DNA of 64,000 nucleotides from Knoellia remsis (lineage in GTDB: Bacteria; Actinomycetota; Actinomycetes; Actinomycetales; Dermatophilaceae): contig NZ_PVTI01000004.1 in NCBI RefSeq assembly GCF_003002895.1, forward strand, positions 62,001 to 126,000. Direction: 5' to 3'. Both the position numbers and the translations under genes were made by a program. The notes beneath the pieces were generated by a model. That model was not told the DNA's origin and did no database searches. It saw only the letters and a program-made list of their open reading frames with translations. Positions 1-9,000 of the stretch are shown one piece after another. Every line of letters begins with the position of its first letter. Positions within the stretch are counted from its first letter, which is position 1.

Positions 1-1857
1 GATGAGCTCACCCTTGCGCGACCCGGCGCCCGAGACCTCGATGCGGTGCAGCGGCGGCACCGCGGCATACACCTTGCCCGCCTCGACGAGCGGGCGCATG
101 TAACGGAAGAACAGCGTGAGCAGCAGGGTGCGGATGTGCGCGCCGTCGACGTCAGCGTCGGTCATGATGATGACCTTGCCGTAGCGGGTGGCGTCGAGGT
201 CGAACGTGCGCCCCGACCCGGCCCCGATGACTTGGATGATCGCGGCACACTCGGCGTTGCCGAGCATGTCGGTGAGCGAGGCCTTCTGGACGTTGAGGAT
301 CTTGCCGCGGATCGGCAGCAGCGCCTGGACGTCGGAGTCGCGGGCGAGCTTGGCCGTGCCGAGCGCGCTGTCACCCTCGACGATGAAGAGCTCGGTGCGC
401 TCGACGTCGTTGCTGCGGCAGTCGGCGAGCTTCGCGGGGAGCGAGGACGTCTCGAGCGCGTTCTTCTTGCGCTGGGTCTCCTTGTGCAGCCGCGCACTGA
501 TGCGCGACTTCATCTCCGCGGTGACCTTCTCGAGGACGAGGGCGGCCTGCTGCTTCTCGCCGCGCTTGGTCGAGGTGAGCCGTGCGGTCAGCTCCCGCTC
601 GACGACGCGGGCGACGATGGCGCGCACGGCGTTGGTGCCGAGCACCTCCTTGGTCTGCCCCTCGAACTGCGGCTCGGCGAGCCGGACCGTGACGACGGCC
701 GTGAGGCCGGCGAGGATGTCGTCCTTCTCGACCTTGTCGCTGCCGACCTTGAGGCGGCGGGCGTTGACCTCGAGCTGCTTCTTGAAGACCTTGAGCAGCG
801 CCTGCTCGAAGCCGGCGAGGTGGGTGCCGCCCTTGGGCGTGGCGATAATGTTGACGAAGGAGCGGACCTTGGACTCGTAGCCGGTGCCCCACCGCAGCGC
901 GATGTCGACCTCGCACTCGCGCTCGACCTCCTGCGGGGTCATGTGCCCCTTGGCGTCGAGGACGGGCACGGTCTCGGTGAAGCTGCCGCTGCCCTGCAGG
1001 CGCCACACGTCGGTCACCGACGGGTCGGGGGCGAGGAACTCCACGAACTCGCTGATGCCGCCGTCGTGGACGAACACCTCCTCGTGCGGCCCGTTCTCCC
1101 CCGCGGTCCCGGGCAGGCCACGCTCGTCGCGGATGACGAGGGTGAGTCCCGGCACGAGGAAGGACGTCTGGCGGGCGCGCTGGACCAGCCCGTCGTAGTC
1201 GAACTCGGCGTCCTTGAGGAAGATCTGCGGATCGGCCCAGTAGCGGATGCGCGAACCGGTCGCGCCGCGCTTGGCCTTGCCGATGACGGCGAGCTCGGAG
1301 GAGCGCTCATAGGGCGTGAACTCGTGGTCGGGGCTCTTGTCGTCGCTCGCGACGTCGGGGAAGTAGCCGGGCTCCCCGCGCCGGAAGCTCATCGCATAGG
1401 TCTTGCCGCCGCGGTCGACCTCGACGTCGAGACGGGCCGAGAGGGCGTTGACGACGGAGGCCCCGACGCCATGGAGGCCACCGGACGCGGTGTAGGAGCC
1501 GCCACCGAACTTGCCGCCGGCGTGCAGCTTGGTGAAGACGACCTCGACACCGGTGAGCCCGGTCCGCGGCTCGATGTCGACGGGGATGCCCCGGGCCTGG
1601 TCGCGCACCTCGACCGAGCCGTCCTTGTGCAGGATGACCTCGATCCGGTCGCCGAAGCCGCCGAGCGCCTCGTCGACGGCGTTGTCGATGATCTCCCAGA
1701 GGCAGTGCATGAGCCCGCGGCTGTCGGTGGAACCGATGTACATGCCCGGCCGCTTGCGGACCGCCTCGAGCCCCTCAAGGACCTGGAGGTGGTGCGCGCT
1801 GTAGTCGGACGAGGACTTGCTCGTCGCGGCCTTCTTGGCCGTGGACGTGGGGCTCAT
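1..1857 (-). CDS. parE: DNA topoisomerase IV subunit B (ParE), 3' end cut by window edge
   Basis: B subunit of a type IIA topoisomerase: ATP-driven strand passage, mainly chromosome decatenation with ParC (not in the window). Translation starts at ATG 1857 and stays open through base 1, so about 619 N-terminal residues are present and the C-terminal tail is missing. Visible are the GHKL ATPase (EIIDNAVDEALGG, GGLHGVGASVVNAL) and the TOPRIM domain (FIVEGDSALGTAK, then the metal-binding DADVDGAH). EGDSALG and PIRGKILNVQKAS fit actinobacterial ParE rather than GyrB (EGDSAGGS, PLRGKILNV). The first 20 residues form a Ser/Thr/Lys-rich tail. High confidence in the family; ParE over GyrB rests on these motifs. 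Confidence 0.9.
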   Translation of the reverse strand, partial: MSPTSTAKKAATSKSSSDYSAHHLQVLEGLEAVRKRPGMYIGSTDSRGLMHCLWEIIDNAVDEALGGFGDRIEVILHKDGSVEVRDQARGIPVDIEPRTGLTGVEVVFTKLHAGGKFGGGSYTASGGLHGVGASVVNALSARLDVEVDRGGKTYAMSFRRGEPGYFPDVASDDKSPDHEFTPYERSSELAVIGKAKRGATGSRIRYWADPQIFLKDAEFDYDGLVQRARQTSFLVPGLTLVIRDERGLPGTAGENGPHEEVFVHDGGISEFVEFLAPDPSVTDVWRLQGSGSFTETVPVLDAKGHMTPQEVERECEVDIALRWGTGYESKVRSFVNIIATPKGGTHLAGFEQALLKVFKKQLEVNARRLKVGSDKVEKDDILAGLTAVVTVRLAEPQFEGQTKEVLGTNAVRAIVARVVERELTARLTSTKRGEKQQAALVLEKVTAEMKSRISARLHKETQRKKNALETSSLPAKLADCRSNDVERTELFIVEGDSALGTAKLARDSDVQALLPIRGKILNVQKASLTDMLGNAECAAIIQVIGAGSGRTFDLDATRYGKVIIMTDADVDGAHIRTLLLTLFFRYMRPLVEAGKVYAAVPPLHRIEVSGAGSRKGELI

Positions 1858-2137
1858 GCGTTCCTATCGATCGTGGTGGCGTGCGACATCGTCGTATGCC
1901 GGCCGCGCGCCTGTCGTGCGTCGTCCTCAGGCTACGTCCGGGCACGGACGCACCCGGGCAGCGGCACGCTGACGGGGGCGGACGGCATACGTCCCGAAGT
2001 CCCGGAGGGGCATCGGAAAGGTCACAACACGGGACAACTCCCGCGCGGGAAGAGGTCGACGTGTTTGACTGTTGCAACGCTCGAAGCCCGCACGAGGTGT
2101 GTGGGCTCCACTGACGAGATCAGCCGAGGAGGCCGAT

Positions 2138-2356
2138 GTGAACACCGCACTGGCACCCACCCTGACCGCTGCGGACCGTTGTGACCGCTGCGGCGCCCAG
2201 GCCTACATCCGGGCTCGTCTCCACGTCGGTGGTGAGCTGCTGTTCTGCGCGCACCACGGCCGGGAGCACCTGCCCAAGCTGCGTGACCACGCAGAGATCA
2301 CCGACGAGAGCGACCGGCTCACCGAGCCCCCGACCGTCGCGGACGTCGAGGCCTGA
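2138..2356 (+). CDS. DUF7455-type small zinc-ribbon protein
   Basis: A 72-residue protein with CDRCGAQAYIRA followed about 20 residues later by LLFCAHHGREH, a C-x2-C...C-x2-H arrangement expected to bind one zinc ion. It matches the short DUF7455 proteins conserved in actinobacteria, whose function is not established. GTG 2138 is chosen because GAGGAGG lies at 2126-2132 with normal spacing. It is divergent from parE across 280 bp; that gap holds a TTGACT hexamer near 2064 and the palindrome GTTGCAAC just after it, but no -10 I can pair with them. DUF456 follows 23 bp downstream on the same strand. Confidence 0.8.
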   Translation: MNTALAPTLTAADRCDRCGAQAYIRARLHVGGELLFCAHHGREHLPKLRDHAEITDESDRLTEPPTVADVEA

Positions 2357-2379
2357 CGCGGCCCTGACCTGACCACCGC

Positions 2380-2877
2380 GTGAACCTCCTGCCGGAGGGC
2401 ACCAGCATCTGGGTGCCGGCGATCCTCATCCTCGTGGGGATCGTCGGCATCGTCGTTCCGGTCATCCCGGGGCTGCTCGTCGCCGTCCTCGGTGTGCTGC
2501 TCTGGGCGTACGAGACCGGCGGCACGACCGCGTGGACGTTCTTCGGGGTGTGCCTGGCGATCTACCTCGTCGGCGTCGTCGTGCAGTTCCTCGTGCCGGG
2601 CAAGAAGCTGCGTCAGCAGGGCGTGAAGACCTCGACGCTGTTCCTCGCCGTGGTGCTCGGCCTCGTCGGGATGGTCGTCATCCCCGTCGTCGGCTTCTTC
2701 ATCGGCTTCGTGGGCGGCATCTTCCTCGTCGAGCAGGGTCGCAGCCGTAACCGGGCGCAGGCATGGGCTCGCACGAAGCACGCCCTTGTCGCCGTGGTCA
2801 CGAGCATGGGCATCGAGCTGTGCGCCGGCGTCCTCATCGCCGTGACGTGGGTCGTCGGCGTCCTCGCGACGACCTAG
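2380..2877 (+). CDS. DUF456 domain membrane protein
   Basis: A 165-residue integral membrane protein made largely of hydrophobic segments (roughly residues 10-45, 54-74, 86-112 and 135-162), with the glycine-rich VGFFIGFVGGIFLVEQGR stretch typical of DUF456. The molecular function of the family is unknown. Start GTG 2380 sits 23 bp after the DUF7455-type gene, with no strong ribosome site visible, so co-transcription with that gene is likely. It converges on the DUF3040 gene with only 8 bp between the stops. Confidence 0.75.
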   Translation: MNLLPEGTSIWVPAILILVGIVGIVVPVIPGLLVAVLGVLLWAYETGGTTAWTFFGVCLAIYLVGVVVQFLVPGKKLRQQGVKTSTLFLAVVLGLVGMVVIPVVGFFIGFVGGIFLVEQGRSRNRAQAWARTKHALVAVVTSMGIELCAGVLIAVTWVVGVLATT

Positions 2878-2885
2878 GGTTCAGC

Positions 2886-3296
2886 TCAGCGCCAACCGTC
2901 CTGGCTGCGCCGGTCCCAGCGGTCGTCGAGCTTGTCCATGAAGCCGGAGCCGCTCTTCTGACGGCCTCCACCGCCGTGCCCGCGGCTCGGGCCGGTCGTG
3001 CCGTCCGCACGGACCGCGGCGAGGCCGCCTCGGCCCTTGCGTGGCGGGGCGAGGGCGTAGGCGACCGCAGCCACCATGACCGCGAAGCCGGCGGCACCGA
3101 CCCACATCGTCGTGTTGATGCCGAGGAGGACGAGCCCGAGGCCGGCGACGACGCCGACGACGGCGATGACCCAGCGGGTGCGCGTGGGGCCACCGCGGCG
3201 TGAGCCCTCCATGCTCGAGGCGAACTTGGGGTCCTCGGCCGCGAGTGCCTGCTCGAGCTGGTCGAGCATCCTCTGTTCGTGCTCCGACAGCGGCAC
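2886..3296 (-). CDS. DUF3040 domain membrane protein
   Basis: A 136-residue protein beginning PLSEHEQRMLDQLEQALAAE, the signature start of DUF3040, followed by two hydrophobic segments (about 45-62 and 68-87) and a charged, Gly/Arg-rich tail. GTG 3296 is chosen because GGGAGGA lies just upstream and because the family begins at this motif; an upstream in-frame start would add unrelated sequence. In actinobacteria DUF3040 genes often sit beside dinB, as here (dinB ends at 3404, upstream on the same strand). Function unknown; probably a small membrane-associated protein. Confidence 0.8.
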   Translation of the reverse strand: MPLSEHEQRMLDQLEQALAAEDPKFASSMEGSRRGGPTRTRWVIAVVGVVAGLGLVLLGINTTMWVGAAGFAVMVAAVAYALAPPRKGRGGLAAVRADGTTGPSRGHGGGGRQKSGSGFMDKLDDRWDRRSQDGWR

Positions 3297-3403
3297 GGCG
3301 TCCTCCCGGTGTGTGGTGCTGGTGCGGTGAGTTCGGGGTTTCACTCACCACAACGCACGAGACCACGGTTTCGTTGCTTGGCCCAGCGGCGGTGCTGGTC
3401 CCT

Positions 3404-4657
3404 TCAGGATAGGTCCCCATCGCCGCGCGCGGAAGGTCGGCTGGTGTCAATGAGGCTGGCGGGGCGAACCGAGCCCGCTCCGAAGCGCGCGCTGGCCCGG
3501 TCGACGGCCCGGTCGGCCTCGCGCCAGCCGTGCTCGGACTCGCCGAGCATGCCCTGGATCGGGGCGGCCTCGAGCCCGACGAGCTTCTCCATGCGCACGC
3601 CGACGAGCCGGATCCGGGCCCGCTGCAGCCCGAGGGCGTCGAAGAGCCCCGTCGCCGTCTCGTAGATCGCCCGGCTCGTGTCGGTCGGCTCACGCAGGGT
3701 GCGGGCACGCGTGATCGTCGTGAAGTCGGCGAAGCGGACCTTGATCGAGACGGTGCGGCCGGTGAGCCGGGCCGAGCGCAGCCGCGCGGCGACCTTGTCG
3801 GACAGGCGCAGCAGCCGGCGGTGGATCTCACGCGGGTCGTCGATGTCGTACTCGAAGGTCTCGTCGGCGCCGATGCTCTTCTCGCGGTGCTCACGCTCGA
3901 CGGGGCGCGGGTCGCGCCCCCACGAGAGGGCGTGCAGGTGCTGGCCGGTGGCCTCTCCGAGCCCGCGCACGAGGGTGGGCAGCGGGGTGTGCGCGATGTC
4001 GCCGACGGTGCGCAGCCCGAGACGGGTCAGCTGCTCCTCGGTGCGCTCCCCCACGCCCCAGAGTGCCGCGACCGGCAGCTGCTGGACGAACGAGATGACC
4101 TCGTCGCGCGGCACGACGACCATGCCGTCTGGCTTGGCGAGCCCGGAGGCGATCTTCGCGACGAACTTCGTCGGGGCCACGCCGACCGAGCAGGTGATGC
4201 CCTGCTCGTCGTGGACGGTGTCGCGGATGAGCGCGCCGATCGTCGCGGGCGACCCGAGCCGGCGGACCGCGCCCGAGACGTCGAGGAACGCCTCGTCGAG
4301 CGAGAGCGGCTCGATCTCCGGGGTGACCGAACGGAAGGTCTCCATGACTGCGGAGCTGATCGCGGCATACAGGCCGTGCTCCGGCGGGAGGACCGTCGCC
4401 TGCGGGCAGAGCCGGCGCGCGCGGGTCATCGGCATGGCCGAGGTGACGCCGAAGCGGCGGGCCTCGTAGGTCGCCGAGAGCACGACGCCGCGGTTGCCGC
4501 CGCCGATGATGACCGGGGTCCCGACGAGCTCGGGGTGCGACAGCAGGGTCGCGGACGCATAGAAGGCGTCCATGTCGACGTGCAGGATCGTGCAGCCGGT
4601 GTCGTCGGGCGGCTCGCTCGACGAGCGCTCGGGGAGGCTGAACTGGCGGCGGGACAT
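3404..4657 (-). CDS. dinB: DNA polymerase IV (Y family)
   Basis: Error-prone Y-family polymerase for translesion synthesis. Palm-domain catalytic carboxylates are visible in HVDMDAFYAS (Asp28, Asp30) and SLDEAFLDV (Asp121, Glu122). The thumb helix-hairpin-helix region (ALWGVGERTEEQLTRLG) and little-finger domain follow. 417 residues is a normal length. The start ATG 4657 is preceded by GAGGAA. No LexA-type palindrome was seen upstream, so unlike dnaE2 it is not obviously SOS controlled. The methyltransferase gene ends 16 bp upstream on the same strand, suggesting one transcription unit. Confidence 0.92.
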   Translation of the reverse strand: MSRRQFSLPERSSSEPPDDTGCTILHVDMDAFYASATLLSHPELVGTPVIIGGGNRGVVLSATYEARRFGVTSAMPMTRARRLCPQATVLPPEHGLYAAISSAVMETFRSVTPEIEPLSLDEAFLDVSGAVRRLGSPATIGALIRDTVHDEQGITCSVGVAPTKFVAKIASGLAKPDGMVVVPRDEVISFVQQLPVAALWGVGERTEEQLTRLGLRTVGDIAHTPLPTLVRGLGEATGQHLHALSWGRDPRPVEREHREKSIGADETFEYDIDDPREIHRRLLRLSDKVAARLRSARLTGRTVSIKVRFADFTTITRARTLREPTDTSRAIYETATGLFDALGLQRARIRLVGVRMEKLVGLEAAPIQGMLGESEHGWREADRAVDRASARFGAGSVRPASLIDTSRPSARGDGDLS

Positions 4658-4673
4658 GACCCGTGGGGATTCC

Positions 4674-5462
4674 TCAGGGGCGGGTGGCGATGACGTGCAG
4701 GGAGGTGCCGATGTCGGCGAGGACCGCGAAGTCCGGGTGCTCGGTCACGGCGCGCTCGAGGTTGACGAGCGCGCTCCGGTCGGCGGCGGAGTCGACGAGC
4801 GCCGACGGCACGAGGTCACTGAAGATCCGTATGCCGTGTGCGCGCTGTGCGCGCAGGCCGGTGGTCTCGACGAGGGCGAGGACGGCGCCCTTGTCGAAGC
4901 GGCGCGGCACCGGGTCGGCGTCGCCCCAGCGTCCGTCGGGTCGGTCGAGGGCGGCCCGGGCCTGGGCGAACTGGCCGGCGAGGGCTCGTGCGACGACCGC
5001 CGCTGACCGCTGCGGGACGACGAGGCTGAGGATGCCGCCCGGCGCGAGGACCTCGGCGATGCGGCGCAGCGTGGCCTCGGGGTCGTCGACGTACTCGAGG
5101 GTGCCGTGGCAGAGGACGAGGTCGGGTCGGTCCCGCCCGACGAGGGACTCGAGGGTGTCGGCATCCCCTTGGACGGCGCTGACCCGGGAGGACGCCTGGG
5201 CCTCGGCCGCGCGGCGACGCAGGGAGGCGAGGGCGTCCGGGCTCGGGTCGACGACGGTGACGTCGTGTCCGGCGACGGCCAGCGGGACGGCGAGACCGCC
5301 CGTGCCGCCACCGAGGTCGATGACGCGCAGGGGCCGGCCGAGCTCGGCCTGCCGGTGCGTCACGACCTCGTCGACGGCGGCCCACATGGCGGCGGTGCGG
5401 GGCGAGGCCGAGACGCCGGTGTGGCGCGCGGTCGTCGCGTCCTCGGTCACGAAGGTCACCAC
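4674..5462 (-). CDS. Class I SAM-dependent methyltransferase
   Basis: A 262-residue Rossmann-fold methyltransferase. Motif I is VIDLGGGTGG (about 47-56), followed by VTVVDPSPDAL for the acidic ribose-binding loop and DLVLCHGTLEYVDDP for motif IV. The overall pattern resembles the UbiE/SmtA-like group (Methyltransf_11/25), but the substrate cannot be told from sequence. Start GTG 5462, immediately followed by a second GTG, with a weak GAGAG upstream. It lies between the DUF1801 gene and dinB on the same strand; there is no evidence that it takes part in DNA repair. Confidence 0.75.
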   Translation of the reverse strand: MVTFVTEDATTARHTGVSASPRTAAMWAAVDEVVTHRQAELGRPLRVIDLGGGTGGLAVPLAVAGHDVTVVDPSPDALASLRRRAAEAQASSRVSAVQGDADTLESLVGRDRPDLVLCHGTLEYVDDPEATLRRIAEVLAPGGILSLVVPQRSAAVVARALAGQFAQARAALDRPDGRWGDADPVPRRFDKGAVLALVETTGLRAQRAHGIRIFSDLVPSALVDSAADRSALVNLERAVTEHPDFAVLADIGTSLHVIATRP

Positions 5463-5538
5463 TTCTCTCGTCGGGAGGGCGCGGCGGCGGACGCCGCAGC
5501 GTGTCCGGCCAGCCTAGTTGGCGGCGGTGACGGCGAGG

Positions 5539-6027
5539 TCAGCCGACGGCCTTGCGCACGAGGGTCGCGATGAACTTCTCCTGCTCGGCGTCGAGAGCCG
5601 TGATGGCGTAGGCGGTCGGCCACATGGTACCGTCGTCGATCTTCGCGTCCTCGTTGAACCCCAGCTCGGAGTAGCGCGAGCCGAACTTCGAGGATGCCTT
5701 GAAGAAGCAGACCGTCTTCCCGTCGGCGTTGGCCCAGGCGGGCATGCCGTACCAGGTCTTCGGCAACAGGTCGGGTGCGACCTCGGTGACGATGCGGTGG
5801 ATCGTCTCGGCGAGGGCCCGGTCGGTGTCGGGCATCTCGTCGATCTTGGCGCGGAGGTCGGCCTCGCCCTTGACGCGGTTCTTGGCGCCCTTCTCCTCGG
5901 CGCGCAGCTCCTTGGCGCGTTCCTTCATCGCGGCGCGTTCGTCGGCGCTGAACCCGCTCGTGGTGTTCCTGCTCGCGGACTTCGTGCTCGTGGACTTCGT
6001 GCTCGTGGACTTCTTGGCGGTGGTCAT
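5539..6027 (-). CDS. DUF1801 (YdhG-like) protein with KSTST-repeat N-terminus
   Basis: A 162-residue protein whose C-terminal 110 residues fit the DUF1801/YdhG-like fold (LPKTWYGMPAWANADGKTVC, then SELGFNE). Members of this fold have been linked to iron handling in Bacillus, but a role here is not shown. The N-terminus is a low-complexity Lys/Ser/Thr segment encoded by three 15-bp tandem repeats at 5971-6015, followed by a basic region (about 25-60). TAGCGT lies 6 nt before ATG 6027, indicating a leaderless transcript. It is upstream of the methyltransferase gene on the same strand. Confidence 0.65.
   Translation of the reverse strand: MTTAKKSTSTKSTSTKSASRNTTSGFSADERAAMKERAKELRAEEKGAKNRVKGEADLRAKIDEMPDTDRALAETIHRIVTEVAPDLLPKTWYGMPAWANADGKTVCFFKASSKFGSRYSELGFNEDAKIDDGTMWPTAYAITALDAEQEKFIATLVRKAVG
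5971..6015. repeat. Three 15-bp tandem repeats inside the DUF1801 gene
   Basis: Units at 5971-5985, 5986-6000 and 6001-6015 are near identical (GCTCGTGGACTTCGT consensus). Each encodes five residues of the Lys-Ser-Thr-Ser-Thr N-terminal segment, so copy number can change without frameshift. Confidence 0.85.
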
Positions 6028-6033
6028 GGCTCC

Positions 6034-6039
6034 ACGCTA
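6034..6039 (-). promoter_or_regulatory. -10 element of the DUF1801 gene (leaderless)
   Basis: TAGCGT on the minus strand, followed by GGAGCC and then ATG 6027: a TANNNT hexamer 6 nt from the start codon, the usual geometry for actinobacterial leaderless transcripts. No clear -35. Confidence 0.45.
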
Positions 6040-6080
6040 GGTCGGCGCCGTGGCCGTCTGCTTCTCGATTCGTGACCATG

Positions 6081-9000
6081 TCAGTGGCCAGAGCTGCCGG
6101 GGCTGGAGTGCCACAGCTTGCGCGACGGGGTGCCGTGGTCGGGTACGGCGGGGACGATGCTCCCGACGCGGTGGCCGTCGGAGGTGGGCGTTCCCGCGGG
6201 GCGCGTGTCGGCATACGGCGACTGCCGGAACCCCGACGCGTGGACGAGGACCCTCCGACCCGACCGGGTCCGGCTCGCCTCGGCCTCCGCCTCCCCTGCC
6301 TCGGCCCGGGCGCGCCCCTCGGCGTCGGCGGCCTCGAGGGCGGCGAGCACCGCGGGCAGCCCGCCGTCACGCCAGGCCTCCCAGAGCCCGGCGAGCTCCC
6401 ACGCCCCGGTGGCGCGGACCGAGATGCCGCGCGACCCGGTCCGCCGCACCTCGCCGCGCACGAGGAGCAGCCACGAGTGGAACACGGTCGCGGCATACGG
6501 ACCCTGGACGTCCTCGAAGAAGGTCGCGTCGACCGGCCCGGTCGTGTCGTCGAGGGTGAGGAAGACGACCCGGCGACCCGACCGGATCGGCGGGGTCTGG
6601 GTGGCGACCTTGACCCCGGCGACCCACACCTCGCCGCGGCTGCGGGCGCGCAGCAGGTCGCGGCTGCGGGTGACGCCGAGCGCGTCGAGCATCGGCCCGT
6701 AGAACTCGACGACGTGCGCGGACGCGTCGAGCCCGAGGACGTCGAGCTCGGCCCGCACCCGCTCGGTCCCGGTCATCTCGGGCAGCCCGGCGCCGGGGGT
6801 GAGCTCGGGCCGGTCGCCGAGGTCGAGGGCGAGCTGGACCGGCTGGTCCGCGGCGGCGACGACGGGGCGTGCGGCCTGCGACTGGGCGGCAGCGCGTTCG
6901 CGCACCAGGGTTCCACCACGGCCGTCTCCCTCGAGACGCCCTCCGGGGATGACCGGCGGTGGCGTATGCCGTCCGCGCCGGCCCGCGCGTCCGGCGCCGG
7001 TGTGCGTCGTCGCCCGTTCCCACCGGTCGAGCTCGCTCACGTGGAGCAGCAGGTCGCGCCGGGTGATCCGGCCGCGCCGGCCCAGGCCGGAGCCCGCCGG
7101 GCCGATGCCGTGCATGGCGTCGAACGCGCCCGCGAGGACGAGCCGCTCGACGACCGGGCGGCTCACCCTGGCCCGGGTCCAGAAGTCACCGAGACTCGAG
7201 AACGACTGTGCCGCAACGATGCTCGCAACCTCGGCCTCGCTGATCCCCTTGACGTCGGTGAGCGAGAGACGGATGCCGTAGTCGCTCGCGTCGGGTAGGT
7301 CCGGGTGCGCCGGGACGACGGCGCGCTGCGCGGCATACGGCTCGGAGGACCCCGCTGGACCGACGACGGCACCGACGCGATCCCCCTCGTCGAGACGCTC
7401 GATGCGGTAGGTGTCGCCGGAGGCGTTGACGTCGAGACCGAGGACGCTGATCCCGAGCGAGCGGGCGTCGTCGAGGATGAGCCGCTTCGGGTACATGCCC
7501 GGGTCGTGGGTGAGGACTCCCGCGAGGAACGCCGCCGGGTGGTGGGTCTTGAGCCACGCCGAGTGGTAGGTCGGGAGGGCGAACGCGGCGGCGTGCGCCT
7601 TGCAGAACCCGAACGACGCGAAGGACTTCAGCACCGCCCAGATGAGGTCGACCTCCTCTGGCGTGTAGCCGCGCGCCGCTGCCGCGGGGCGCCACCACGC
7701 CTCGATCTCCTCCTGGCCGCGCGGGGTGCCCATGGTGCGGCGCACCTCGTCGGCCTGGGCGAGGGTCACGCCGGTCGTCTCGGCGACGATGCGCAGCACC
7801 TGCTCGTGGAAGACGACGACACCCTCGGTCTCGGCGAGGGCGGGCCACAGCGTCGGATGGAGGATGCGCGGCTTGGACCAGCCGTGCCGGCTCTCGAGGA
7901 ACGGCGTGATCATGTCGGACTTCACCGGCCCCGGCCGGAAGAGGGAGATGTCGATGATGAGGTCGTTGAACCGCTCCGGCCCGAACTTGCCGATGAGCTC
8001 GCGCTGACCCGGGCTCTCGATCTGGAAGCAGCCGAGGGTGTGGGTCGTGCGGATGAGCCGGAACGTCGCCTCGTCGTCGAGCGGCACCTGCGCCTCGTCG
8101 TCGAGGTCGACGTCGACGCCGTCGACGCGCCGCACCTCGGCGAGCGCGTGCGCCATCGCAGACTGCATGCGGATGCCGAGGACGTCGAGCTTGAGCAGCC
8201 CGAGCGTCTCGACGTCGTCCTTGTCGAACTGGCTCATGGGGAAGCCGAGCCAGCTCGCCTCGACCGGGGTGCGGTCGAGCAGCCCGGCGTTGGACAGCAC
8301 GACGCCGCACGGGTGGAGGGCGATGTGCCGGGGCAGGCCGTCGAGGCGCTCGACGAGCTCGAAGAAGGTGTCCATGCGTGCGGAGTCCAGCCCGCGAGAG
8401 CGCAGCTCGGGCAGGTCGGCGATGGCGCTGCGGGCGTCCTTGGCGCGGATGTGCGGGAACGCCTTGGCGATCTCGTCGACCTCGACCGGCGGCATGCCGA
8501 GCGCGGCGCCGACGTCGCGCACGGCGTGACGCACCTTGTAGGTGTCCATCATCGACACGCACGTCACCCGGTCCCCGCCGAACCGGTCGAGGATCGCCTC
8601 ATAGATCTCGGTGCGTCGGGCGGACTCGACGTCGATGTCGATGTCGGGCAGCTCGGCCCGCAGCGGTGAGCAGAACCGTTCCATGAGCAGGTCGTGCCGG
8701 ATCGGGTCGATGCCGCTGATCCCGAGGAGGTAGTTGACGAGCGACCCGGCGCCGGAGCCCCGCGCCGCGACGCGCACGCCGCGCTCGCGGATGAGGTCGG
8801 TCACCTCGGCGACGGTGAGGAAGTAGGTCGGGTAGCCGAGGTGGGCGATGACGCGCAGCTCGTCGTCGAGCCGGGAGAGGACCGTATGCCGCTGCGCCGC
8901 ACCGGAATCGGGGTACCTCGCGTTCACGGCGGCGCGGCAGCGCTCGTCGAGGACGCGTTGCGGGTCGTCGCCGGGCGCGATGTTCAGGACTCCCGGCTCG

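Noticed and set aside
46-2184. A 712-codon open frame on the plus strand opposite parE
   Set aside because: It is antisense to a clearly conserved gene; such long shadow frames are normal at this G+C content and its translation (Asp/Gly/Leu/Arg-rich) shows no domain.
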